A stretch of DNA of 64,000 nucleotides from the NCBI RefSeq assembly GCF_029931775.1, contig NC_079323.1, forward strand, positions 2,825,001-2,889,000. The letters are read 5' to 3'. Shown one piece after another: positions 24,852 to 36,800 of the stretch. This DNA comes from Euleptes europaea. Lineage: Eukaryota; Chordata; Lepidosauria; Squamata; Sphaerodactylidae. The notes beneath the pieces are model-generated. The model was not told where the DNA came from, did no database searches, and saw only the letters and a program-made list of their open reading frames with translations. The translations under genes were made by a program, and so were the position numbers. Positions within the stretch are counted from its first letter, which is position 1. Every line of letters starts with the position of its first letter.

Positions 24852-27800
24852 CCGGTATCTATCTATCTACCGGTATCTATCTATCTACCGGTATCTATCT
24901 ATCTACCGGTATCTATCTATCTACCGGTATCTATCTATCTACCTATCTATCTATCTATCTATCTATCTAAATTTATATCCCCCCCTCTCCCAGCTAAGGC
25001 TGGGCTCAGAGTGGCTAACATCATTAAAATAACATCACAATATAATAAAACCATAATATACAATCAATAAACCTTTAAAATATAAAACCGGTCCCCCTTG
25101 ATTAATCAATTCAATAATTCAGTGGTGCTCTTCTCTAGAACATAGGGCCACGGTGGGCCTGGAGAGTCGGGGGGCCCAAATTAAAGACGATGCAGCATGG
25201 AGGGGGTCAGGAGGCCAGCTGTGATGGACCCACCGTTGCATATAGTAAACTCTATGGTAAAACTCAATGGTCAAAAGCTGTTTTCCCCCTGCAAGTGATG
25301 TCGGGGCACAGTGAATGTCAGTGTTTATTTTTTAATTTTGTGGCGGGCAGCTAGAAGTGCCCTCAGTTGCGAGCCACCCGGCCTTTGTCGTAACTCATGG
25401 CTTCCTTCCTTCTTCAGCAATGCGTCCGAGCTGTGGCAGGCCCTCTCCGCCGAGGAAGTGGTCGAAGAGCAACTCCTGGAGAACTTGCTGGCCAGGCTGC
25501 AGACGCACCAGAGCCGGGAGCAGCAGACCTCCTCCGTGTCCGTCGCGGTGAGTCCCGGCTCCGGCCTCCCTCCTCCGAGCTCCGGGTCCCAGTTAGATCA
25601 AGGCGACTGGACGTCGCTTCCATGACCCACAAGACGCCCTCGAGCTTGCGAGGGCCTTTCAGTAAACCCAGGCCTTGCCCAAGGGTGGTCTTAGCCACAG
25701 GGCATCCGAGGCAGCCGCTCAAGGCCCGTGTTTGAGGGGGGCCGTGCTGGGAGCCCCCACCGCTCCACATTCAAACGCCTTGGCCGGATCAGTTGTAATA
25801 GCAGGAGAACTCCTGCTACTACCTGGAGGTTAGTAAAACCACAGCACCAGCTCAATTAATTAACAATAACCATGAAATGCCGTAAAAAATTGTACATCAT
25901 TAAGTGATATAATTGAAAATATGCCAGAACCACAAAAGTATAACAAGAGTATAACAAAATGCACAGTTACTTCACCCCTGACAAATCCTTGGTCAGAATA
26001 TGATACAATGAAAAACGGTGATTCTGCAACGTCCAATTAGTCAACTGAAAAATATAGATTCCAAGGTGCAAAGTCCAAAAAGTCACAACTAAGAAATACA
26101 AAACGTCACTTCCGGATAAGTAGGCATTTCGCAATTATGATTGCTTCATCAGTTGTAAATGTCCCTATCTCCTTACCCCAGTGGGGTTATCAAACATGTA
26201 AACGGGTACATCGACCTCTGTAATAAATAAACCAAGATCACATATACACCTTTTTAACATATTTAACAGAAATGTTTTTAACAATTTTTAACGTCTTTTA
26301 AAGTTTGTACGTTTTTTAACATTTTTAAACATTTTTAAACATTTTTAAAATTTTTTAAAAAAACCGTTCTAACATTTTTAACATGTCAATCAACTAGCCA
26401 AAAGATTTGTATCAATAAAGATTAATAAAAATTACCTATGATGACCAGTAGACCCTCACGGTTCCTCAGACTTCTGCCATAACTGGTAAGGCATGCTAAC
26501 CCTGACCAACATTTTATTCCAAAAAATGGTAACAGCTGTGTTACCTAATTAATTAAGTCAAGACCAAAAAGGAAATTTCTTAAAGAAAACAGGAAAGGTC
26601 AAAATCGTTATTAAGACCCAATGGGGTCATAGTTTTAAAGAGATGGATGAACCTCATTTCATTTCTATGCATAATTTTTGCTACATCCTCGAGGACATGG
26701 GGACGTGGTTTATACTGCCATCGCGCAAAGAAAAGAAGGTCCCTATCGGAATGAGCCTTCTCAAGGTAGTGTCCCGTAAGCAGTGCCTCCAGGGTCTTAG
26801 TGCGGATCCTTGTTCTGTGTTCCCCAATGCGGATCTTAAGGGGTCTCGATGTTGAACCGATGTACATTAAAAAACACGGACATAAAATTGCGTACACCAC
26901 GTTAGAAGAGGAGCATTAATCTTTATTGATACAAATCTTTTGGCTAGTTGATTGACATGTTAAAAATGTTAGAACGGTTTTTAAAAAATTTTTAAAAAAT
27001 GTTTAAAAATGTTAAAAAATGTTAAAAAACATACAAACTTTAAAAGACGTTAAAAATTGTTAAAAACATTTCTGTTAAATATGTTAAAAAGGTGTATATG
27101 TGATCTTGGTTTATCTATTACAGAGGTCGTTGTACCAGTTTACATGTTTGATAACCCCACTGGGGTAAGGAGATCGGGACATTTACAACTGATGAAGCAA
27201 TCATAATTGCGAAACGCCTACTTATCCAGAAGTGACGTTTTGTATTTCTTAGTTGTGACTTTTTGGACTTTGCACCTTGGAATCTATATTTTTCAGTTGA
27301 CTAATTGGACGTTGCAGAATCACCGTTTTTCATTGTATCATATTCTGACCAAGGATTTGTCAGGGGTGAAGTAACCGTGCATTTTGTTATACTCTTGTTA
27401 TACTTTTGTGGTTCTGGCATATTTTCAATTATATCACTTAATGATGTACAATTTTTTACGGCATTTCATGGTTATTGTTAATTAATTGAGCTGGTGCTGT
27501 GGTTTTACTAACTGTGTTTAAGTCAGCATACGTATTTTTTGATTCAGTTAACACTACCTGGAGGTTGGCAACCCTACCAAGGGCAGTCTTAGCCACAGGG
27601 CACCCAGGACAGCCATTCAAGGCCCCATGTTTGAGGGAGCCCCCACCGCTCCACATTCAGCTGCCTCGGCTCTGAGTGGTCCCTGTGCTGCCTGAGGCTT
27701 GGGCTGTGTGTAGGTGGTAAGGGGGTAATCTTGCCCTACAGCAGGTCCCCTACACTGACATTCAGCTGTAGAGCAGTCGCGGGGGTGGGGGGCACTGTCC

Positions 27801-30800
27801 TACACCTGATAAGCAGGATTAGCCCTTCTTAGTATTTGGATGGGAGACCACCAAGGAAGGCCAGGGTTGTTATGCAGGCAGGCAATGGCAAACCACCTCT
27901 GCATGTCTATTGCTGTGACCTGGATAGACCAGGCTAGCCCAGTCTCATCAGATCTCAGAAGTTAAGTAGGGTCAGCCTTGGTTAGTGCTTGGATGGGAAA
28001 CCACCAAGGAAGTCCATGGCTGCTACACAGAGCCAAGGGAAGGGCAAATCACCTCTGTTCATCCCTTGCCTTGAAAACCCTACGGTTTTCACCATATGTT
28101 GGCTGTGCTTTCCACCACGAATCCAACTTCAGTCTCAATCAGATAGGCAGACTGTAAATAAAGTAAGACAATAAACGAACCTTCTTCGCCAGATAACACG
28201 AGCTCTGTACAACGTGATCTCTGTGCCCGACACCAAGGAGTCCATCCAGCGACTTTACCCAGAGCTTCTGATGGTCCTCCTTGTGGAACTCTACTTCAGC
28301 CTGCAGATGGAAGCTTTGCCAGATACAAGTTTGCTCCAGAAGCAGTGCGGACAGGGGGGCAGCCTCACCAGGTACGCATCTATGGGGACCACAGAAGAGA
28401 TGAGGAGCGAACAGATTGCGTTTGGGAAAGGGAATTCTTGAGCGTTGCCACAGCCAAAACTTATAAAGGCAGCCTAAGGATCTATGCATTTTTTTTAAGT
28501 GCCCATCAACTTTTGGAAATGTTAAAAACGAAATTGGAGCCCTTGGGGTATTTGGAATTTGGGATTCAGGTTTCTGAATGGCACCAAGCTTTGAAAGTGT
28601 GCAAATTTTCATTCCCCCCTTAATAGCAAATCTGTCTCCAGCCGCTTGACAGGTTGGAGGGGCAGTGGCTCAGTGGTAGAGAATCTGCTTGGCATGCAGA
28701 AGGTCCCAGGTTCAATCCCCAGCATCTCCAGTTAAAGGGACTAGGCAAGTAGGTGATGTGAAAGACCTTAGCCTCAGACCCCAGAGAGCCGCTGCCAGTC
28801 TGAGTAGACAATTCTGACTTTGATGGACCAAGGGTCTGATTCAGTAGAAGGCAGCTTCATGTGTTCAATGTAGCTCCAGAAGGAGGATTCGTTGACATAA
28901 GATGAGGATGATTTTTTTCTTTGTTTAAACATTTGTGTGTTGGTGATGGATAGTGCGTTAAGTTGCAGCCGACTTATGGTGACCCCATAGGGTTTTCAAG
29001 GCAAGAAAGGTAGTTTGCCATTGCCTGCCTCTGCACAGAAACCCTGGACTTCCTTAGTGATCTCCCACCCAAGTACTAACAAATCCAACCCTGCCTACCT
29101 TCGAAGATCTGATGAGATCGGGATAGCCTGGGCCATCCAGGTCATGGCAAAAGACACACAGAAGTGGTTTGCCATTGCTTGCCTCTGCATAGCAACCTTG
29201 GACTTCCTTGATGGTCTCCCATCTGAATAATAACCAGAGCCAACCCTGATAGCTTCTGAGATCAGTTCGGTTTGGGCCTGGGCCATCCAGGTCATGGCAA
29301 AAGACATACAGAGGTGGTTTGCTATTGCCTGCCTCTGCGTAGCAACCCCGGACTTCCTTGGTGGTCTCCCATCCAAGTATTCACCAGGGCCAAGTCTCTT
29401 AGCTTCCAAGATCTGATGAGATCAGGCTAGCCTGTGCCATCCAGGTTAGGGCAAAGGATATACAGAGGTGGTTTTCCATTGGAAATTTGTAAGTCTTTGG
29501 AGAAGCAGGCAGAAGGACTTTTCCCACGCATTCTACAAATATGTCCTTGGGAAAGCTGCCGAAAACCTCTTGCTTTCCCTCCCTTCCCCCTTCTTTTCCA
29601 AATGTGAATCAGTCTAGTCAGATTCAGGCAGCTTCACCCGTCGTGATTTCCTGCTGTGACATTCTGACTATTTTCAGCAGGCTTTGCTGAACCATTTTCT
29701 TTTTTCAGTGATCTGTCAGTCTTGCTGTTCCACTGCAGTGCCTCAGGAGAACCGAAAATAACTGTAATTATAAAATGTCCACTCTTGCAAAGAAACAACC
29801 AAAAATTTCTACGCGCTCATGTTATTTCACTCCTTCATGTAATCAGTCGATTAATTAAAATATCCTGATCTTGCTTCTTCTTTGTGCTTCCAAAGTGTTT
29901 AAAAACAACCAGAGACTGCATTGCAGGACATTTTTTAATGCCAGGGCAACCAGCAACTGGCAGGGTGCTACCCATGATATCACCACCCTATATGCTGGTT
30001 CTATATAGCGAAGACTTGAAACTTGAAACGACTACTGCTGAAAGTTAAAGGAGAAAGTGCCAAAGCAGGACTACAGATCTTGCAAATTGAGGGCCGTGGC
30101 TTCCTGTATAAAGTCCATCTCTTTTTGGGTCTTCCTCTTTTCCTGCTGCCTTCAACTTTTCCTAGCATGATTGTCTTCTCTAGTGACTCAAAATCACAAA
30201 AATCACAAAATCACACAAAGTTGTAAGAGACCACAAGGGCCATCCAGTCCAACCCCCTGCCATGCAGGATCCCACAATCAAAGCACTCCCGACAGATGGC
30301 CATCCAACCTCTGCTTAAAGACCTCCAAAGATGGGGACTCCACCACCACCCCAAGGCAGCGCATTCCACCGTTGAACCGCCCTCACCGTCAGAAAGTTCT
30401 TCCTAATGTTTAGGTGGAATCGGTTTTCTCTAAGTTTAAATCCATTACTCTGTGTCCTAGTCTCTGAAGCAACTGAAAACAAGCTAGTTCCCTCATCAAC
30501 ATGGTCCCTTCCAACTCTATGATTCTATAGTCATTTTAGCTTCTAGGGTCAGTTCAGGCTTGATTTGATCTATAACCCACTGATTTGTTTTTTTGGTGCT
30601 CCACGGTATCCATAACACTCTCCTCCAACACCACATTTCAAAGGAATCTGCTTTCTTCCTATCAACAACAACAACAACAATCTCCTTTATTGGCATAAAA
30701 TTGAAACAAGGGGTGCCTGCATAGTAATATAGAATTATTGCAGTTGAACATTTCTGACAAGGATAAAACATAATAGATAAAAGAATGGTGGAATTAATAA

Positions 30801-33800
30801 AAGCCCTCTGCTTAACTTGCTGACGGTTTCTTCCTGTCAGCTTTCTTCATTGTCCAGCTTTCACACCCATACATAGTAATATGGACACGATGGCATGAAT
30901 TAATATGGGGACACGATGGCATGAATTAACTTGCTCTTGGTTGCCTTAAAGTTGTTTCTTTGCAAGAGTGGACATTTTATAATTACAGTTACTTTCAGTT
31001 CTCCTGAGGCACTGCATTGAAACAGCAAGACTGACAGCTCACTGCAAAAAAAAAAAAAAAAGGTTCAGCAAAGCCAGCTGAAAATAGTCAGCCTGAGACC
31101 CTGGAGAGGCGCTGCCAGTCTGAGTAGGCGATAATGACCTTGGTGGATCGATGGTCTGATTCAGTGGTCGGCAGCTTCATGTGTTCATGTGATTTACGCT
31201 ATCGTGTTGCCCTTTCCGGGCCACAAGCCACCCTTCAAAGGGAAATTAACCAGGCCACTCCGTGTGTTTAGCTGTGCAATGGAGACCACCAAGCTTCTTC
31301 TGCTCCGCATGGGATGTCGCTATGAGGTCACGTTCATGGAGAAGGAGAAGGGTTGGGCCATGCTGCAGAACGTCAGAGACCAGCTCCAGGGGGTGACACT
31401 GCTGGCCAGGTGAGATGGCGATGCTGACGTGAGTGTCCACACCTCTCTCCTCTGTAAGGTTTTTAAGCAGAGGCTAGAGGGCCATCAGTCAGCAATGCTG
31501 ATTCTATGACCTTAGGCAGATGATGACAGGGAGGGCATCTTGGCCATCTTCTGGGGATGGAGTTGGGGGTCACCGGGGGTGTGGGGGGGAGGTGGTTGTG
31601 AATTTCCTGCATTGTGCAGGGGGTTGGACTAGATGACCCTGGTGGTCCCTTCCAACTCTATGATTCTACGTGGGCGCCACGGAAGGAACATACTGGATCG
31701 GAGATGGTACAGTCAAGGCCACGGATGTGACTGTATGCTCAGGTTCAAAAATAGGATGCTATTGCTTCCTCTAGCAAGCCCAAATTCTTTTTGTTTTTAA
31801 TTAATAAAGAAAAGAAAGATATGAAATAGAAAATAAAGACATTGGTCCTTTCCTTAAAAGAAGGAAAAGATTATTTTACATAAAGTACCCAAACAATACT
31901 TGATAAACATAGTAATGACATTAAACAATATTATAGAGTAAATTGTGATAATCTAGAATTTAAAAAAACTTGCAGTGGCGATTACTATTATAAATCTAAA
32001 CATAAATTTATAAAAATATTTCCCAGATATTGAAAATTAAGTTCATATATTACTATCATATATCCATAATATATTTAGATGTTTTCCCCTTTAACACCTT
32101 TTCAATGCAATATAACAAAAAGATTGTTACTAATTCATATATATAATTTCGACAGCCTCTTCCTCTGCTCCCCATTTTTTAAGAATGATATGAGCCGTAT
32201 GCTTTCCATTTGTCTTGAAATTCTTTGCTTGGTCTATTATTCACGTCATTCGTTAATTTTGCCATTACTGCATATTCAGCTAGCTTGCTTTCCCAGTCCT
32301 CCCAACATGGACACTCTTCGGCTTTCCATTGTGCTGCAAATATAACTCTGGGCCACCAATTCTTCCAAGATTTTTGGAATATTTTGGGGCAAAATGCCCA
32401 GCAACATGCTCCAAATTCTGTGCCAAGAAACGCTGAAACAATATGTACATATATGCACATTAATTACACTGGTATATATTCTGCACACATAAAATTTCAA
32501 ATACAAATATAATCATTTAGTGTCAGCCCGGGTGTGTATTAGAAGATGTAATCCAAGTGAGTGTTGCTAAACTATATTTAGAAACGTATAAGCACACATC
32601 CAAGGAGTGTAGTTAAAACGATTCTTTCTAGACCAGGCTGGCATAACATTCAGAGCTTGCTCCTCATTGTCATTAAGGTTGATAATTTTTTGCGTGCAGA
32701 ATATGTTGTAGTAGACCACTGAAGAAGACCTGAGGGCCAAAACGCATTTGGCATATGGTTTTAGATTATCAGCTCTTTATTGGTTGCCATAGAGGCTTTT
32801 TTTAAATAGATGTATAAGCGCTTTATAGTAAATATATCTCATTGTTTTATTTTGGTTGTGCTTTGGAGGGCTCACGTTCCTGCTGAGCTCCCTCCCCAGG
32901 TTCCACCCCCCAGACTTCCAGGAATTTCCCCACTCAGTTGGCAGCCCTTGTTGCAAGTCCACACGGGTCTGCGGTGCTCCTGCCTTAGTAGCTGGCAGTG
33001 ACGTCCTCTTTTGTTTCCTAACCCGACAGAGCCATGCTGCATTTCGCTTGCCCTGAGGTCACGAGGATCCTGGATTTATTGTTCTCTCTCCTCCACAAAG
33101 GCACTGAGAAATCCACACCCACGGCCATCGCTTTCTTTGTAGAGGTAAGAGACTGTTAGTTCCTGGGGCACAGAGCCGGTGAAGTGACGCCTTGGGTGGG
33201 TCTAGGGTTGCCAGCTCTGGGCTGGGAAATACCTGGAGATTTTGAGGATGGAGCCTGAGGAGGGCAGGGTTTGGTGCGGGACTTCAGTGCCACAGAGTCC
33301 AATTGCCTAAGCAGCCATTTTCTCCAGGTGAACTGGTCTCTGTTGGCTGGAGATCAGTTGTAATAACAGGATAATAATAAGTAATAAGTCCTCTGATGGA
33401 TTGAGAGCTGGCTGAAAAATAGGAAGCAGAGAGTAGGAATCAATGGTCAGTTCTCACAATGGCGGGATATGAGCAGTGGGGTGCCTCAGGGATCTGTGTT
33501 GGGACCGGTGCTTTTCAACCTGTTCATCAATGACCTGGAGTTGGAGTTAAACAGTGAAATAGCCAAGTTTGCAGATGACACCAAATTATTTAGGGTGGTT
33601 AAAACAAAATTGGACTGTGAAGAGCTCCAGAAGGATCTCTGCATACTGGAAGAATGGGCATTAAAATGGCAAATGAGATTCAATGTGAGTAAGTGTAAAG
33701 TGATGCATATTGGGGTAAAAAAATCCCAACTTCACATATACACTGATGGGATCTGTGCTGGCAGCGACAGACCAAGAAAGGGATCTTGGGGTGGTAGTGG

Positions 33801-36800
33801 ATAGCTCAATGAAGGTGTCAACCCAGTGGGCGGCTGCTGTAAAAAAGGCAAATTCCATGCTGGCCATAATTAGACGAGGAATAGAGAATAAAACTGCTGA
33901 TATTATACTGCCCTTGTACAAATCTATAGTGAGACCACACTTGGAATACTGTGTACAGTTCTGGCCCGTGAACGCACCAGCAACTTACCTCGCTATTTAT
34001 ACGTGTCGAGTACAAAAGAATCGAAAACGAAATAAAAATTCTGTTCCCACCGTGCCGCCTTTCTCCGGGTTTTTGATAAAATTCGCATGATTTCTGTTCC
34101 CACTGCGCTGCCTTTCTCCGCTGTACTGCGCTCAAAGGAAGGACAGCGATTGGTCCAGGAATTCGCAGGCCATCCCATAACGGTAGCGGGGAAGGTTGTT
34201 TAGAAAATGGTGGCAAAAAAGGGGAAAAAAACGAGAATTGCACTGCGTGGCGGGAGTTCGAGGGGAAAGCGAAACTTGCCGACGGGACTCCGGTTGACTT
34301 GGGAGTTTGTGCCGGAATCCAGAAGGCGACGCTTGCAAAAAAAACCCCAATTTCCCCCCTTCCTCCTTTGCAAAGCTGAAAAGGGGGGGAACGAGTGTGG
34401 GCGGTTAGGAAGGATGGGGGGCAGGGCGGTGGGCTTTCAGCGGGGTTGCATTTCCCACTTCATTGCTCCACGTGAGGAACACGTTTTATTTTTATAATCC
34501 GCCGTATAAGCGGATCCTCTTACCGCGGAGAAATCGCGCTCTGGAGACGTCCTCGGAATCCTTCGGGTGAGATGAAGTGGGAACATGCAAGGAAACCCCG
34601 CAGAAATCGGAGCGGCAAACGTGCAGTGCGGACACGGCCCTGGTCACCACACCTAAAAAAGGATATTACAGAGCTTGAGAAGGTGCAGAAAAGAGCAACC
34701 GAAATGATTAGGGGACTAGAGCAACTGTCCTATGGGGAGCGGTTAAGACGCTTAGGGCTGTTTAGCTTGGAAAGAAGGCGGCTGAGGGGAGACATGATAG
34801 AGGTCTATAAAATTATGCATGGTTTGGAGAGAGGGGACAGGGAGACGTTTTTCTTCCTCTCCCATAATACTAGAACACGGGGTCATCTGCTAAATCTGGA
34901 GGGCAAGAGATTCAAAACAGATAAAAGGAAGTATTTTTTCACACAACACATAGTTAAATTGTGGAACTCCCTGCCCCAGGATGATGTGATGGCTGCCAGC
35001 TTGGAGGGCTTTAAGAGGGGAGTGGACATATTCATGGAGGAGAAGGGTATTCATGGCTGTCAGTTAGAATGGATACTAGTCATGCTGCTTAACTATTCTC
35101 TCTAGTATCAGAGGAGCATGCCTATTATTTTGGGTGCGGTGGAACACAGGCAGGATGGTGCTGCTGCAGTTGTCTTGTTAGTGGCTTCCTAGAGGCCCCT
35201 GGTTGGCCACAGTGTGAACAGACTGCTGGACTTGATGGGCCTTGGTCTGATCCAGCAGGGCCTTTCTTATGTTCTTATGAGATCTCAAGCTAGCACCTGG
35301 AGGTTGGCAACCCTAGGTGGGTCCCATCTACACTTTACTGAACCATCAGCTAGCTGCCCCCAACCCGCATAGTGACTATCACATGTGATAATTGGTACAT
35401 GTTGTAAACAGACGGGGCAAGCTTTCCAGTTCCATAGAACTATTCTTCGGTCTCAGGTTATCACAGCAACAAATAAGAAATGCCGATTTAAAAATGCAGT
35501 CTGTGGTAATAATTCTGGGGAGGGGAGGAGGTGTCACCCTGGACTTCCTGGGTGGTCTTCCATCCAAGTACTAACCAGGGCCGACCCTGCTTAGCTTCTG
35601 AGGTCTGATGAGATGAGGCTAGCCTGGGCCATCCAGGTCAGGGGAAAAGAGAAACAGAGGTGGCATGCCATCGCCTATGTCTGCCTAACAACCCTGGACT
35701 TCCTGGGTGGTCTCCCATCCAAGTACTAACCAGGGCCGACCCTGCTTACCTTCCAAGATCTGACGAGATTGGGCCCCTTGAAATGGGTTGGATTTTCATG
35801 GGCCCGCCGGAGACCATTCCCCAGAAGGTTAGCCTGAGAGGGCTGTCCATCTGGCTGAACAAGAAGACATGGCCGACTGTTCTGTTCCTCAGTTGCTCCA
35901 TTACCAAGAGATCGACCACCTTCCTGAAGATCAGATTCTGGACAGCCTCGAGGAATGGACTCGGCATCCCAGCCCTGAGGTCCGTTCTCTGGGCCTGCGA
36001 GGACTGGGCATCCTGGCCATCCATCCAGACAAGGTGAGAAAACTGATTCAGATCTTCTAGCCTGATTTTGCCACCTGTGAAGTCCGTAGATGGCCCTGTG
36101 GTCTAGTTACCCAGAGAATGACAATTAGGGCTGGCAACTTCACGCTGGGAAATTCCTGGAGCATGAGGATGAAGTAGAGTTGCCAGGTCCCTCTTTGCCA
36201 CTGGCAGGAGGTTTTGGGGGTGGAGCCTGAGGAGGGCGGGGTTTGGGTTTGGGGAGGGACTTCAATGCCATAGAGTCCAATGGCAGAAGCAGCCATTTTC
36301 TCCAGGTGAACTGATCTCTATTGGCTGGAGATCAGTTGTAATGGCAGGAGATCTCCAGCTAGTACCTGGAAGCAACCCTAAGCACCAATAAAGGTGTTGG
36401 TTGGTGCCATGGCACCCATGGACACCACGTTGGGGATCCCTGCCCTTAGCCATCATTGTTCATTGTGGTTAGTGTGAAGAAGAAAGACTAACACTCAGCT
36501 GCTTCCTGTTTGCAGGTGGAAGAGGTCAAGGCCCTGTTGCCTTCACTCCTGGGGAGTTTGGAGGAGACCGAAGGCAGCGTGGTCACCGAGGGCCTCATTG
36601 CCATCCAGAACCTCTTGAAGTTCATGCACAGGAACGACATGGTCATCCTCGCCGAGAAACTGCTTCCTTTGTTCAACATTGTAAGATGTGGGCAGTCCCA
36701 TCGTGGGGTGAACCTTCTGCTCCATGACCTTAGAATTTCCTTTATGGTCCCCCTGCTAGGCCGCATCCCATCGCATCCCTGTCGCTGCTTCCAAGGCCCT

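Larger units (their letters stand above)
25770..27577 (-). mobile_element. hAT MITE right end split by the Penelope-like insert
   Basis: ACTACCTGGAGGTT appears at 25818-25831 and again at 27553-27566, where the MITE resumes and ends TTGGCAACCCTA. Confidence 0.8.
33203..35315 (-). mobile_element. TAGGGTTGCCA hAT MITE split by a CR1 LINE
   Basis: Parts 33203-33371 and 35281-35315. Perfect 8-bp target duplications GGTGGGTC at 33195-33202 and 35316-35323 prove they belong together. Confidence 0.93.

Noticed and set aside
24669-25070. Cysteine/leucine-rich repeat protein
   Set aside because: Translation of the GTCT/ATCT microsatellite.
28654-28866. Functional tRNA-Ala gene
   Set aside because: The acceptor stem does not close and a SINE body follows, as in many sister copies.
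33469-35105. Open frames with reverse-transcriptase motifs as possible host genes
   Set aside because: They are the CR1 LINE body and its C-terminal tract.
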